Source: Halomonas sp. JB37 (GTDB taxonomy: Bacteria; Pseudomonadota; Gammaproteobacteria; Pseudomonadales; Halomonadaceae). From it: a stretch of 64,000 nucleotides of DNA. Positions 27,314-37,619 of the stretch are shown here, piece after piece. Where the stretch lies: the NCBI RefSeq assembly GCF_002332255.1, contig NZ_NRGW01000001.1, positions 1 through 64,000 on the forward strand. Reading direction: 5' to 3'. Both the position numbers and the translations under genes were made by a program. Below the pieces are notes generated by a model. The model saw nothing but the letters and a program-made list of their open reading frames with translations. It searched no databases and had not been told where the DNA came from. Position 1 is the stretch's first letter, and every line of letters begins with the position of its first letter.

Positions 27314-28000
27314 ATGACGGGGCGACTGCATGTGCAAAACTTACCGCTGACCCGTTTATTGCCGATGCTCGATACATCTGAGCCGCTGATTGAATCGCCC
27401 AACCTTGCGCCTCGACAGCCCATCTCCGCGATTCGCGCTGAGCAGGGCCAGTATCGGCTATCGTCGCTTTTCTGGGGATTAACGCCCCCCTGGCTCGAGG
27501 TGCTAGATCATGCGCCTCACTGCGCGCGAGCCGAAACGCTTGAATCTCGAGCAATGTTTCGCGATGCGTTTAACGCACGCCGCTGCGTCATACCGGTCAG
27601 CGGCTTCTATCTATGGAAAAATCAGCCGCGCAGTAAGCAGCCTTACTTGGTCACCCAGGTATCACGGGCGCCGCTACTGCTAGGCGCGCTATGGTGCCGC
27701 TACCACACCACGCTAACGGCGTTTAGTGACTCAGCCGCGCTCATCACCGTGCCTGCCAATGTTCTTTTATCACCGCTGACCGACCGCTTGCCGGTGGTCA
27801 TCCCAAGCCATGCGCTATCCGCATGGCTTAACCCGGACACCGACTCACAAACGCTTAATTCACTATTAGCGCCGGCGCCTTTGGAACTGTTAGGCGCTTT
27901 TCCGGTATCTAAATATGTCAATAATCCCGCCTATCAGTCACCGGCCTGCGCCCACCCCACCGGGTCAATGCTGCGCTGGGCTGTGTCTCAGGAGCTGTAA
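27314..28000 (+). CDS. SRAP-fold (YedK/HMCES-like) protein lacking the catalytic residues
   Basis: A 228-residue protein of the SOS-response-associated peptidase (SRAP) fold. Canonical members start MCGR, expose Cys2 after Met removal, and crosslink it to abasic sites in ssDNA. Here the start is MTGR: Cys2 is Thr. The conserved Glu in GWFEW/GFYEW is Leu100 (SGFYLWK), and the His of IHDR is Thr156 (PLTDRLP). The DNA-binding residues survive: Asn30 in PNLAPR and Arg72 in ARAET. The ATG at 27314 has a perfect AAAGGAGGT, so the missing Cys is not a start error. The stop overlaps the next ATG by one base. The fold is confident; the activity is unknown. Confidence 0.8.
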   Translation: MTGRLHVQNLPLTRLLPMLDTSEPLIESPNLAPRQPISAIRAEQGQYRLSSLFWGLTPPWLEVLDHAPHCARAETLESRAMFRDAFNARRCVIPVSGFYLWKNQPRSKQPYLVTQVSRAPLLLGALWCRYHTTLTAFSDSAALITVPANVLLSPLTDRLPVVIPSHALSAWLNPDTDSQTLNSLLAPAPLELLGAFPVSKYVNNPAYQSPACAHPTGSMLRWAVSQEL

Positions 28001-30891
28001 TGTTGCGATCTTCTAGTTTAATGCACTGGCGCGCTCTGCCTCAGCGCGCGCTGCTTGGTTTTTTTGTGAGCCTCGGAATAGCCTCTTGCGCGCTAGCCGA
28101 TGATAGTGACACCACAGCGACTGGCGCTACTAAAGACGCGATTAAGGACACAATCACTCCGATCATCAGCCCTTATGACAGCCGCGACTATCGCGTTTTG
28201 ACGCTGGAGAATGGGCTCAATGTGCTTATCGTCAGCGACCCAGAAGCAGACAAAGCGGCCGCATCAATGAATGTTCGCGTGGGCAGCGCTCAAGATCCTG
28301 ACGATCTTAAGGGATTAGCCCATTTCCTTGAGCACATGCTGTTTTTAGGCACCGAACCCTACCCCGAATCGGACGGCTATCAGCGCTACATTTCGGATAA
28401 CGCGGGCTCTCATAACGCCTTCACCGCTCAGCAAGACACCAATTACTTCTTTGACATTGAGCCATCGGCGCTACCCGGCGCACTAGACCGCTTTAGCGAA
28501 TTTTTCCTTTCACCGCTGTTCAATGCAGATCATTTAGCCAGCGAGCGTAATATCGTTCACTCGGAGTATATGGCACGTATTCGCGATGAGTCCCGACGCG
28601 AAAACGATGTGCTTAATCAGCTACTTGACCCTGATAATGCGACGACGGGCTTTGCCGTGGGAAGCCGTGAAACGCTCGCCAGCCCGCCCGAAGGTGAAGC
28701 AACGCTGCGTGAACGGGTTATTGATTTTTATCACCAGCATTACGACGCCAACGTCATGAATCTTGCCATTGTCGCACCTCAGCCGCTGGACACGCTGGAA
28801 GAGTGGGTGGCCGAACGCTTCGCTGACATTCCCGACAACGACTTAAGCGTGCCAACTATTGATGCGCCGCTCGTGGATGCTGACACCCTGCCCCGCTATA
28901 TTGAGCGCCAGTCGCTGCAAGACCGTCGCCAGCTACGCTTTTACTTTCCCGTCCCGGACCCTACCGATGACTACCGCACTAAACCGTCGCAGTTGATCTC
29001 ACACCTGCTCGGTGACGAGGGCGATGGCAGCCTACTGGCCGTCTTAAGAGATGCAGGGCTTGCCGATGGGCTTTCCGCCGGCGTTGGCCGCGGTGACGGT
29101 AACGATGCGCTGTTCACCGTTTCCATCAGCCTGACGCCAGCAGGCGCGGAGCGCTTGGATGACATTCAGGCCACGCTATTTGCAGCGGTTGAGCAGTTGC
29201 GCAACGACGGCCTTAACGCATGGCGCTACGATGAACAGAAAAGCCTTAACGAACAGGGCTTTCGCTTTCAGCAGCACGGCGCCCCTCAGCAGGAGGCCAC
29301 TCAGCTTTCCATGAGCCTGTCGCGGTATCCCGTAGAGGACGTGCAGTATGCGGCTTATCGCATGGACGGTCTGGACGCAGAGCGTCAGCAGGCTTATCTA
29401 GATGCGCTCACGCCGGATAACATGCTGCGCTTTTATTCCGCGACGGATATTGAAAGCGAGACCGTATCGCCGTGGTTCAATACGCAGTGGAAAGAACAGG
29501 AACCTGGCACAGCGGGCCAAGCACTAAGCGGCTTAGCCCTACCCGCCCCCAACCCCTTTATTGCCAGCGATTTGACGCTGCTAGACGGCCAAGACGAACA
29601 GCCTAGTGCGCTAGTAGAAACCCCCACGTTTAGCGCTTGGCACATGCAGGATGCGCGCTTCAACACGCCCAGCGTTGAATGGCGAGTCAGCTTACAAAAT
29701 CCCACTACAAGCTACTCAGCGGAAGAAGCCGTTCTCACCCAGCTGCTCGCCGGATGGCTCAACGACAGCCTCAACGAATCGCTTTATCCTGCATGGTTAG
29801 CGGGCCAGGCGTTCAGCGCTTACCCACACGCCCGAGGCATGACGCTGTCTTTCTCCGGCTGGCGCGATGGGCAAACGCCGCTCATTGAGCAAGCACTGGA
29901 CCAATTGAAGAACGCCCACATCAGCGACAGCGCCTTTGAACGCGTGCGCTACCAACTGCAGCGCGAGTTGCGCAACGCCCCTCAAGGCGCTCTTTACGGC
30001 CAAGCCAGCAGTACTTTGGGCGAAGCCTTGCTAACACCGCAATGGTCTAACGCGCAGCTCCTCACTGCTAGCCAGCGGTTTGATCGTCGCCATCTGGAAG
30101 ATTTCCGCGAGCGCTTTCTAAGCGACCTTTATGTCGACGCAATGGCGGTTGGCAATACCGACGCAGCGCTAGCGCGAGAACAGGCACAGCTAATACGTGA
30201 CCGGCTACAGCCCCGCCTGACCCGCGACGACATTGCCACGCTAACGCCGCTGGCCGTAAGTGATGAGCCTAGCGTATTGCACCCTGACAGCTCACGGGAT
30301 GAGTCGCTGGTGCTGCGCTATTTACAAGGTCGTGACCAAACGCCTGAAGAGCAGGCAGCAACGATGGTTATCGCCCAGTGGCTGGAAACGCCGTTCTACC
30401 AACAGCTGCGCACCGAGCAGCAGCTTGGCTACATCGTCAACGCTGGCTATTCACCGCTGCTCAATGCGCCAGGCATCGCCATGATGGTGCAATCTCCCGA
30501 TACCGACAGCGACACTATCGCTGAGCGTATGGATGCGTTTCTTGAAGAGGCAGGCCAGCGCCTTGACCAGTTAAGCGACGAAGAATTAGCCCCCCACCGC
30601 CAGGCTATCAACACCCAGCTGCGCCAGAGAGATACCAGCCTCTCGGGCATGGCCAACCGCTACTGGCAGGCAACGGCATTGGAAGACGTACGCTTTGATC
30701 GGCGCAGCCAGTTAGCCGACCTGGTGCTGAACGTTAGCCTTGACGATATAAAGACACTTTGGCCATCGCTGCGGGCACATACCCTGGACGTGCGCTTTAA
30801 CCCCGGCGATAAACCCAGCAACAACATCGAAGCTTACAGAGCAGCGCTTTCAGAACTGCCTAAGGTTCACAATGAGCAGATCAATCCTTAA
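28000..30891 (+). CDS. M16 family zinc peptidase, pitrilysin (insulysin) type
   Basis: A 963-residue secreted metallopeptidase with the inverted zinc motif HFLEH (His108, Glu111, His112) and the third ligand region ERNIVHSEYMARIRDE. The surroundings (GLAHFLEHMLFLGTEPYPE, SHNAFTAQQDTNYFF) are typical of pitrilysin/PtrA, with four M16 domains; the last has YQQLRTEQQLGYIV. The signal sequence ends near ASCALAD; IASC at 27-30 could also be a lipobox. TAATG overlap couples it to the SRAP gene. It is expected in the periplasm, degrading small peptides. Confidence 0.92.
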   Translation: MLRSSSLMHWRALPQRALLGFFVSLGIASCALADDSDTTATGATKDAIKDTITPIISPYDSRDYRVLTLENGLNVLIVSDPEADKAAASMNVRVGSAQDPDDLKGLAHFLEHMLFLGTEPYPESDGYQRYISDNAGSHNAFTAQQDTNYFFDIEPSALPGALDRFSEFFLSPLFNADHLASERNIVHSEYMARIRDESRRENDVLNQLLDPDNATTGFAVGSRETLASPPEGEATLRERVIDFYHQHYDANVMNLAIVAPQPLDTLEEWVAERFADIPDNDLSVPTIDAPLVDADTLPRYIERQSLQDRRQLRFYFPVPDPTDDYRTKPSQLISHLLGDEGDGSLLAVLRDAGLADGLSAGVGRGDGNDALFTVSISLTPAGAERLDDIQATLFAAVEQLRNDGLNAWRYDEQKSLNEQGFRFQQHGAPQQEATQLSMSLSRYPVEDVQYAAYRMDGLDAERQQAYLDALTPDNMLRFYSATDIESETVSPWFNTQWKEQEPGTAGQALSGLALPAPNPFIASDLTLLDGQDEQPSALVETPTFSAWHMQDARFNTPSVEWRVSLQNPTTSYSAEEAVLTQLLAGWLNDSLNESLYPAWLAGQAFSAYPHARGMTLSFSGWRDGQTPLIEQALDQLKNAHISDSAFERVRYQLQRELRNAPQGALYGQASSTLGEALLTPQWSNAQLLTASQRFDRRHLEDFRERFLSDLYVDAMAVGNTDAALAREQAQLIRDRLQPRLTRDDIATLTPLAVSDEPSVLHPDSSRDESLVLRYLQGRDQTPEEQAATMVIAQWLETPFYQQLRTEQQLGYIVNAGYSPLLNAPGIAMMVQSPDTDSDTIAERMDAFLEEAGQRLDQLSDEELAPHRQAINTQLRQRDTSLSGMANRYWQATALEDVRFDRRSQLADLVLNVSLDDIKTLWPSLRAHTLDVRFNPGDKPSNNIEAYRAALSELPKVHNEQINP

Positions 30892-30934
30892 CGCTTAGCC
30901 ATCAAGCGCTAGCGAGGATCTCACTATCACCGGC

Positions 30935-32428
30935 TCAGGCGTCAAACGCCTGGGCCGGCATCATTGCCTCTACAAACATCACCAGCTCTTCTAGAATTTG
31001 TCTTTCACGATCGCTGAGCGTTTGCTGATTGTATTGGGCAATTTCGCGCGCAAATGCCTTAAGCGTAAAGCCGGCTAAACCAGGGTCATTGATGCGCATC
31101 CAGCGAAACGCTTCCCACTGCTCCCGCTCATCGCCTTCCAGCGTGTCTGGGTAGCTGCGGGCACGAAAGCGAAATAGCATCTCTTCCAGGCGCGCATCTT
31201 GAAATGCAAAGCGCTCGCCCACTAGATCCCAAGGCTCCATGGTGCGCGCACGCTCCATCTGCTGGCGGTCTGCGGCGGAGAAAAAGCTGCCCGAATAAAG
31301 CATCAGATCAGGATCCTGCGAGCCGTCGTCGTAGCCTGCACTAAACACCTCTGCGACTTTTTCTGCTATGCCGCTGGCATCGCGCAGCGTTTTCCAGTGC
31401 TGCCGACAGGCTGCTACATCGAGCCCTAAACGCGTGACGATGCTGCCGTACTCGCCCTGCTGCGGCCCCTCAACGTCTTTCAAAGCACTGGCGGGGAAAA
31501 CCACCGGGCAGCGATTGATATGAATTACTTTCAAGGGAATCCGTGCTTCGCCTTCGGTCAAATCCTGCTGACTAACAAACACGCGGTCACGAATCTGTTG
31601 TGCTGACATGCTGAGCAAATCATCAGGATCAACGCTTAAGTCGTAGACAATCACGCCGTTTGGATTGGAGGGGTGCTCGGCTAGCGGCATCACCAATGCG
31701 CTACATCCGCGGCTTGCAGGGTAGCGGCGCGAGATGTGCAGCAGCGGCTTGGCGTTAGCTAAGTCGAGCTGGTGAGCAACTGCACGCTTACCGCGCAGAC
31801 CGAGTAGATAATCAAATAGCTTTGCATTACGTGCCCTAAGTAAGCGGGCCAGCGCAATCGTCGCCCGCACGTCGGCCACCGCGTCATGGGCGCCCTCATG
31901 GGCAATACCGTTGGCCGCGGTTAAGTGTTCAAGCTTAAAACTAGGCGCGCCGTCTTCGCGCAGCGGCCACTCGATACCGGCCGGGCGCAGTGCATAAAAA
32001 GCGCGCACAATATCGATTAAATCCCAGCGGGAATTGCCGTTTTGCCACTCGCGCGAATAGGGATCAAGCAGGTTGCGATAAAACAGATGACGCGAAATCT
32101 CATCGTCAAACCGCAGGCTGTTGTAACCCACCACGCAGGTACCAGGCTCGCTCATATGGCGCTGAATTTGGCCTGCAAACTCTGCCTCAGGGAGGCCATG
32201 ACGCTGGGCTTTTTGGGGGGTAATGCCGGTGATCAAACAGGCAGTGGGATGGGGCAAATAGTCATCGGCTGGTTTGCAGTAAAGCTCTATCGGCTCACCG
32301 ATTTCATTTAACTCGGCATCCGTACGCAGCGCCGCGAATTGAGCAGGACGGTCGCGTCGCGGGTCAGCCCCGAAGGTTTCATAGTCATGCCAGAGAAAAC
32401 TGGCAGGGGCAGCATTGGGTGGCGCCAT
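30935..32428 (-). CDS. sbcB: Exodeoxyribonuclease I
   Basis: A 497-residue 3'-5' ssDNA exonuclease. The DEDDh domain begins FLWHDYETFGADPRRDRPAQ with Asp/Glu of ExoI, followed by GYNSLRFDDEISRH and HEGAHDAVADVRATIALA (His-Asp). The SH3-like and C-terminal helical parts follow (NRCPVVFPASALK; YPDTLEGDE). Length and motifs match SbcB over other DEDD nucleases. It converges on the peptidase gene with a 43-bp gap. Confidence 0.96.
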   Translation of the reverse strand: MAPPNAAPASFLWHDYETFGADPRRDRPAQFAALRTDAELNEIGEPIELYCKPADDYLPHPTACLITGITPQKAQRHGLPEAEFAGQIQRHMSEPGTCVVGYNSLRFDDEISRHLFYRNLLDPYSREWQNGNSRWDLIDIVRAFYALRPAGIEWPLREDGAPSFKLEHLTAANGIAHEGAHDAVADVRATIALARLLRARNAKLFDYLLGLRGKRAVAHQLDLANAKPLLHISRRYPASRGCSALVMPLAEHPSNPNGVIVYDLSVDPDDLLSMSAQQIRDRVFVSQQDLTEGEARIPLKVIHINRCPVVFPASALKDVEGPQQGEYGSIVTRLGLDVAACRQHWKTLRDASGIAEKVAEVFSAGYDDGSQDPDLMLYSGSFFSAADRQQMERARTMEPWDLVGERFAFQDARLEEMLFRFRARSYPDTLEGDEREQWEAFRWMRINDPGLAGFTLKAFAREIAQYNQQTLSDRERQILEELVMFVEAMMPAQAFDA

Positions 32429-32522
32429 GAATAAACACTCCGCTGGGCAATGAAAAGCCCAAGCCTAGCACACCCGCCACCCCTTTCGCCGCGTCTTCAG
32501 CGCTTTGACTCAGCGCTTGACC

Positions 32523-32774
32523 TCAACCCTTAGGCAGGGTGACGTTCAGCTCCAGCACGGAACAGTTATCTTCACTGTCCAGCGAAATCTGAATCGCATC
32601 GTCGTCTACCTTAACGTAACGACGAATCACCTCTAGCAGCTCGCGCTCAAGCAGCGGCATATAATCCGGCTGACCGCGCTGACCACGCTGATGCGCGACA
32701 ATGATTTGCAAACGCTCTTTTGCCACCGAAGCGGATTTCCTGCGCTCACGCTTCAAAAATTCCAGTAATTTCAT
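32523..32774 (-). CDS. minE: Cell division topological specificity factor MinE
   Basis: An 83-residue MinE: the membrane-binding N-terminus [15 protein letters not shown], the MinD-binding [14 protein letters not shown] helix, and the dimerising C-terminal part with [10 protein letters not shown]. It drives MinD off the membrane and produces pole-to-pole oscillation. The start overlaps the minD stop (ATGA). Confidence 0.97.
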   Translation of the reverse strand: MKLLEFLKRERRKSASVAKERLQIIVAHQRGQRGQPDYMPLLERELLEVIRRYVKVDDDAIQISLDSEDNCSVLELNVTLPKG

Positions 32775-33589
32775 CGACGACCTCCCCCGAACATGCGGCT
32801 CAGTAGACTTTTGCGCTGCACCTCATGAAAGCGCAGCGGTATGTCTTCACCGAGCAAGCGCGACACCGTATCGCTGTATGCTTGGCCTGCATCGCTAGAG
32901 ATATCGTGCGTAACGGGTACGCCCTGGTTAGATGCGCGTAGCACGGCTTCTGACTCAGGAATTAAGCCCAGCAAATTAATTGCTAGAATTTCGCGAATAT
33001 CGTCCAGTGTCAGCATGTCACCAGAGGTAACTCGTTCAGGGTTGTAACGCGTCACCAACAGGTGCTCTTTAATAGGGTCTTCACCCTGCTCTGCGCGGCG
33101 CGTTTTAGAGGCCAGCAGCCCTAAAATACGGTCTGAGTCGCGCACTGACGAGACTTCAGGGTTGGTCACTACAACCGCTTCATCGGCAAAATACATAGCC
33201 AGCTGCGCGCCGCGCTCAATACCCGCGGGGGAATCACACAGAATGAAATCGAAATCTTCTTTCAGCTTCTCCAGGATTTCGGCAACGCCTTCCTGGGTTA
33301 ACGCATCTTTGTCGCGGGTTTGTGAGGCCGGCAAAATAAACAAATTTTCAACGCGCTTATCGCGAATCAACGCCTGATTCAGCCCTGCTTCGCCTTGAAT
33401 AACGTTGACTAAGTCGTACACCACGCGACGCTCGCAGCCCATGATGAGGTCCAGATTACGCAGACCTACATCGAAATCGATGACGACGGTTTTTTTACCA
33501 CGCAGCGCAAGCCCTGTGGCTATTGCTGCTGCACTGGTGGTTTTACCAACCCCTCCTTTACCAGAGGTCACTACAATTATTTTGGCCAA
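32771..33589 (-). CDS. minD: Septum site-determining ATPase MinD
   Basis: A 272-residue deviant-Walker ATPase: [15 protein letters not shown] with signature Lys, [28 protein letters not shown] and a C-terminal amphipathic membrane helix ([13 protein letters not shown]). It recruits MinC to the membrane. It is coupled to minE but lies 154 bp from minC, a wider gap than usual, so minDE may have its own promoter. Confidence 0.98.
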   Translation of the reverse strand: MAKIIVVTSGKGGVGKTTSAAAIATGLALRGKKTVVIDFDVGLRNLDLIMGCERRVVYDLVNVIQGEAGLNQALIRDKRVENLFILPASQTRDKDALTQEGVAEILEKLKEDFDFILCDSPAGIERGAQLAMYFADEAVVVTNPEVSSVRDSDRILGLLASKTRRAEQGEDPIKEHLLVTRYNPERVTSGDMLTLDDIREILAINLLGLIPESEAVLRASNQGVPVTHDISSDAGQAYSDTVSRLLGEDIPLRFHEVQRKSLLSRMFGGGRR

Positions 33590-33743
33590 AGGTCACTTCC
33601 TTCTTGAAGTCATTTGTCGTGAGCGCGAGTGATCAAGCGCTCTACGCATAACGGGAACGTCAATGTTATCAACTTGCCACACTGTAACGGATAGTGTCTT
33701 CGGCGTCGCTAGGCGTAAAGCGCCTGCCCGCGGTCACACCACA

Positions 33744-34499
33744 CTAACCGAGTGGCTTAATTTCAAGCTGTTCTTTTGTAAAGTGAACTTCTGCTGGCCG
33801 CCCCAGCAGCTGTGAATCAATATCTTCCATGCGCTTGTAATTACCCGCCACGGATAACAGCTCCGCCTCAAGTTCACGGCAGTAAATACCCGCCTGAATA
33901 TTGCCGTGAATACCCGCTAAAGCACGACCACGCAGCGCGCCATACACATGAATACTGCCGGCGGCTAGTACCTCCGCCCCGGCATTGACGGCGCCAATCA
34001 CAACCAGATCTCCCTCAGAGGCACTGACCTGCTGCCCCGAACGGACAGTGCCACGGAAAAGACGTGTACCAAGTGCAGGCGCATCTGACTGCTCATTTTG
34101 TCTTGTCGCGTCTTCAGCGGTTACTTCATGCACTGGCGTTCTATCGACACTTTCAAGCGCGCGTGCACGGCCTTCTTCAACCGGAGGAAACCAGCCCAGT
34201 CCAAGTGCCCATGCCGACTGGCGCACCGGCTCGGTTCCTCCACGCACGGCCACAGGCAAAAGTTTGTGATCCCGACACACAGCACAAATACGCTCAAGGG
34301 CTAAGTGGGGTTCATTCAGCTTTTCCACGCTGAGCACAACCGGTGTATGCTGAAAGAATGCGGGGGCCTGCGATAGCTTGCCGGCCAGCTGCAAACGGAT
34401 ACGTTCCGGGTCGGCGCTGCTTAGCTCCATGACGGTCATCGGCAGCATGCCACCTTTGAAGGTAAAGGCCACTGCGGCACTATCCAAGTTAAGGCTCAT
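33744..34499 (-). CDS. minC: Septum site-determining protein MinC
   Basis: A 251-residue FtsZ inhibitor: N-terminal domain (AVAFTFKGGMLPMTVMELSS) and C-terminal beta-helix that binds MinD (GTVRSGQQVSASEGDLVVIGAVNAGAEVLA, split as GTVRSGQQV and GDLVVIGAVNAGAEV; AGIHGNIQAGIYCRELEAELLSVAG region). A Pro/Glu-poor linker joins them (about 110-145). ATG 34499 has GGAGTTCGGCC before it and gives MSLNLDSAAV; farther in-frame starts at 34550 are less likely. Confidence 0.94.
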   Translation of the reverse strand: MSLNLDSAAVAFTFKGGMLPMTVMELSSADPERIRLQLAGKLSQAPAFFQHTPVVLSVEKLNEPHLALERICAVCRDHKLLPVAVRGGTEPVRQSAWALGLGWFPPVEEGRARALESVDRTPVHEVTAEDATRQNEQSDAPALGTRLFRGTVRSGQQVSASEGDLVVIGAVNAGAEVLAAGSIHVYGALRGRALAGIHGNIQAGIYCRELEAELLSVAGNYKRMEDIDSQLLGRPAEVHFTKEQLEIKPLG

Positions 34500-34687
34500 G
34501 GCCGAACTCCATGTCATGTTTAGATTAGATAAAGGTAGCGCACTATTCACGCATTGTGATGTAGAAAATAGTCGCTTACCAGATCATAGTAAGACCAAGC
34601 TAAGCGACAGCGCCGGTGACTGCAACCGCCTTGTCGTAGAAGACTGCTTTTTTTTAGCGCTATACACCTCATACAGCAGGATGATCC

Positions 34688-37507
34688 ATGCACGGACTGT
34701 TAAGACGCCTGTTCGCCCCTCGGTGGCAGCACCCGGACCCTGAGGTCCGCCGCCAGGCCCTCCAGCGACTCGACCCACAGCATAACGAACAGCGCCAAGC
34801 GCTGCAGTCGCTCGCTCAAGATAGCGATAGTCACATTCAGCTTGCCGCGCTGCTCGCTCTTGATGACTGTGCGGGCCTCGTCAAAGCGTATCCACAACAC
34901 CTGCAAGAAAACGCCTGGTTTAATGCCGTCTGCCAACGGGTAAGTGGACGTGAGGGCCATACCGATCTGCAGCAGCGCCAAACACTTATTGAGCAGATCG
35001 ACGAGCCGCGAGCGCTGAGCGCCGTTGCCTTGCAAGGCGACAATCTCAGTCTGCGCATGAGCGCGCTGGATAAGCTCACTGATGACAATGACTTGATCCA
35101 TCAGGCGTGTCATAACGGCGTGGCGGCCGTTCGCCATCAGGCCGCCGAGCGCATTGAAGACGAAGAAGGGCTGAAGCGGTTACTGAAAGAAGCCCGCCGT
35201 GATCGCCAGGTGGTTCGCTTAGCGCGTGATCGTCTTAACCGCCTACGCAGCGACGCTCAGTGGCAGGAAGCCGAAGAGCAGCAGCGAGAAAAGCTGCTTA
35301 ATCAGCTTGAGCAGCATGCCCGTGCGCCCTGGGAGCCTCTTTACGGCGGCCGCCTCCGCCACCTCCATCGCCAGTGGGATCAGCTTACTCAGCCCGCCAG
35401 CGTTGAGCAGGACCAACGTTTCCACCACGCCCTGCTCAACGGCCGCAAGACGTTGCACGACCACGAAACCCAAGAGCAGGCGCGTCAGCAAAGTGCAGAG
35501 CAGCGCGACGAAGCCGAAAATACCCGCGAGCAGCTGCTTGAAGGTATCGAAGAGACCCTTGACGGCCTGCGTCATGCCAGCGCCATAACTGCCCAAGATA
35601 TCGACAGCCTGCGCGCCCAGCGCCAGCTTTTAGGCCAGCGCTGGCAAACGCTGTCCGACATGCATCCGCCTAGCGACACCCTCCGCCAACGCCATGCAAG
35701 GGCCATTCAGCACTACGACCAGTGCTTAGAAACATGGCAACGCTGGAGCGCTACCAGCCCTGCTATCGAAATTGCCCTGGGCAATGGCGATCACTCGGAT
35801 TTGGCAACGCTGGTTGCTCAGTGCCAGTGGCCCGAAAGCTTTTCGTCGCCAAGCTTACTGAGCCGCGCCCAGGCGGCTCTCAGCGCGGAAAATGCCGCCC
35901 CGGCACAGCCGACCACTGAAGATACGGCCACAGTAGAGACCCATGCGGCGGAGCTGGATACATTTGAGCAGTTGCTAGAACGCGGTGCTTTTAAGAGCGC
36001 TAGCCGGCTTCACCAGCGGCTTAAACCCAACATAGAAGCACTAGAAAGCATCGCTGCCCAGCCTCTCAAAGTACGTTTAAAGCATCTTGCCGCCCGACTT
36101 GCAGAGCTTCGCGATTGGCGTGGCTTTGTCGCCGGGCCAAAACGAGAGCAGCTGTGCGCCAGCATTGAAGCACTGGCCAGCGATCTGCACATGGACGAAG
36201 CCGCGCTCGACCGCCATCATCGCCAGCTGGTCAAAGAGTGGAAATCCCTGGGTGACGCGGCGGCTAATCGAGAGCAGTCCGCTCGTTTTCGCACCGCTTC
36301 AGACAGCATTCATGAACGCCTGGCCCCTTGGCGAGATCAATTGAGCGAAGAGCGTGCGGCCAACCTGAAAGCTCGCGAGACCCTTTGCGATCAGCTTGAA
36401 AGCCTACTGGAACAGCCCGCAGAAGATGCTGACCCCGATATACTTCGACAGATTCGCGATAAAGCACGCCATCAATGGCGCCATTACAGCCCCATCCCGC
36501 GAGAAGGCTCTGAGGCCTTAGGGCGTCGCTTTGGCGTCATTCGTCATCGCCTGCAAACGCTGATAGACCAGCGCGCTGAGACCATCGCATCACAAAAATT
36601 GGCGCTGATTAGCCAAGTCGTAGCGCTGCGCAGCGACGATAGCCAGCCGCTGGCACAGCGTATCCATCTGACGAAACAGCTTCAGCACCAGTGGCGTGCA
36701 CTAGGCCGCGCGCCCAAGGGTGAAGAGCAAGCGCTTTGGAAAAACTTTCGTCACGAGTGCGATCAGCTCTTTGCCCAGCGCGATGCGCATAAAAACGAAC
36801 AGGCCGCGCGTCAGCAAAAACAGCTGGATGATATGCAGACGCTAATTGACCAAATGGAGAGCTGGCAGCCCATTAACGTCAGCGAGGCGGCCAGCCTAGA
36901 CAACTTCCTCAAGCAGGCCAGCCAGCTAGAACCGCTGCCACATAATCGACGTAGCGAAGGCATGCAGCGCCGCATGAGCGGCATAGTCCGCGCGCGACGA
37001 GAGCGCTTGAACCGTCTTGCGATCGCCGATACGGTCCAGCAGTGGCACGCCATCATGCCGTTAGTGAATGCTCACTTAGCTTCCGACGAGCACTATCTAG
37101 GCGAAGCCATTGCCGACGATGTTGATGCTCAAACGATACTCAGCGCTGCGCTTCCCGCAGAGTTCATCGCCGCTCATCACGCACGCAATGAACAGCGCCT
37201 CAGCGTTAAGGCACCGCTCTCAGATGCGGAACTCAGCAAAATAGCTGACTCTCTCGCTCGCTTGAGAGTGCACCTTTCAATGCTGGCACTGGGCAGCGTG
37301 CGCCAAAGCGATGAGCCTTTACGCCTTGCCATTCAGGTAGAGCGCCTGAATGAAGGTTTTAATCAAGAACGTAGCCGTGACCAGAATGTCACCGACATTT
37401 TAGCTGCACTATTGGCGCTAGGGCCGATGCCTGCCGCGCTATGGGCCGCTGAAGTGGAAGAGTTTGATAATCTACTGAGCCGGCTAGCAAGAGTGCCGCT
37501 GCCTTAG
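34688..37507 (+). CDS. Large DUF349-repeat protein
   Basis: A 939-residue cytoplasmic protein, strongly helical and rich in Gln, Arg and Ala. The N-terminus (about 15-190) contains HEAT-like units (DPEVRRQALQRLDP, DSHIQLAALLAL). Several DUF349 units follow, each with a Trp and a W-x-L pattern, such as RHQWRHYSPIPR, QHQWRALGRAPKGEEQALW and VKEWKSLGDAA. The family is conserved in pseudomonads and relatives without a clear function. It is divergent from minC across a 188-bp shared promoter region and ends at a bidirectional terminator. Codon use matches the neighbours. Confidence 0.8.
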   Translation: MHGLLRRLFAPRWQHPDPEVRRQALQRLDPQHNEQRQALQSLAQDSDSHIQLAALLALDDCAGLVKAYPQHLQENAWFNAVCQRVSGREGHTDLQQRQTLIEQIDEPRALSAVALQGDNLSLRMSALDKLTDDNDLIHQACHNGVAAVRHQAAERIEDEEGLKRLLKEARRDRQVVRLARDRLNRLRSDAQWQEAEEQQREKLLNQLEQHARAPWEPLYGGRLRHLHRQWDQLTQPASVEQDQRFHHALLNGRKTLHDHETQEQARQQSAEQRDEAENTREQLLEGIEETLDGLRHASAITAQDIDSLRAQRQLLGQRWQTLSDMHPPSDTLRQRHARAIQHYDQCLETWQRWSATSPAIEIALGNGDHSDLATLVAQCQWPESFSSPSLLSRAQAALSAENAAPAQPTTEDTATVETHAAELDTFEQLLERGAFKSASRLHQRLKPNIEALESIAAQPLKVRLKHLAARLAELRDWRGFVAGPKREQLCASIEALASDLHMDEAALDRHHRQLVKEWKSLGDAAANREQSARFRTASDSIHERLAPWRDQLSEERAANLKARETLCDQLESLLEQPAEDADPDILRQIRDKARHQWRHYSPIPREGSEALGRRFGVIRHRLQTLIDQRAETIASQKLALISQVVALRSDDSQPLAQRIHLTKQLQHQWRALGRAPKGEEQALWKNFRHECDQLFAQRDAHKNEQAARQQKQLDDMQTLIDQMESWQPINVSEAASLDNFLKQASQLEPLPHNRRSEGMQRRMSGIVRARRERLNRLAIADTVQQWHAIMPLVNAHLASDEHYLGEAIADDVDAQTILSAALPAEFIAAHHARNEQRLSVKAPLSDAELSKIADSLARLRVHLSMLALGSVRQSDEPLRLAIQVERLNEGFNQERSRDQNVTDILAALLALGPMPAALWAAEVEEFDNLLSRLARVPLP

Positions 37508-37543
37508 CGAAAGCGTGGCTTAACGCCATCGATAAAACAATAA

Positions 37544-37571
37544 CGGGAGGCTGAAAAGCCTCCCGTTTGCG
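37544..37571 (+). terminator. Bidirectional terminator between the DUF349 gene and phaB
   Basis: CGGGAGGCT-GAAA-AGCCTCCCG is a perfect 9-bp stem with a GAAA tetraloop, followed by TTTGCGTG on the plus strand and by TTATTGTTTTATC on the minus strand. It serves both converging genes. Confidence 0.88.
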
Positions 37572-37619
37572 TGCTCACATAACCAAGCACACATGCCGTT
37601 ATCAGCTAATAGCGAGCCA

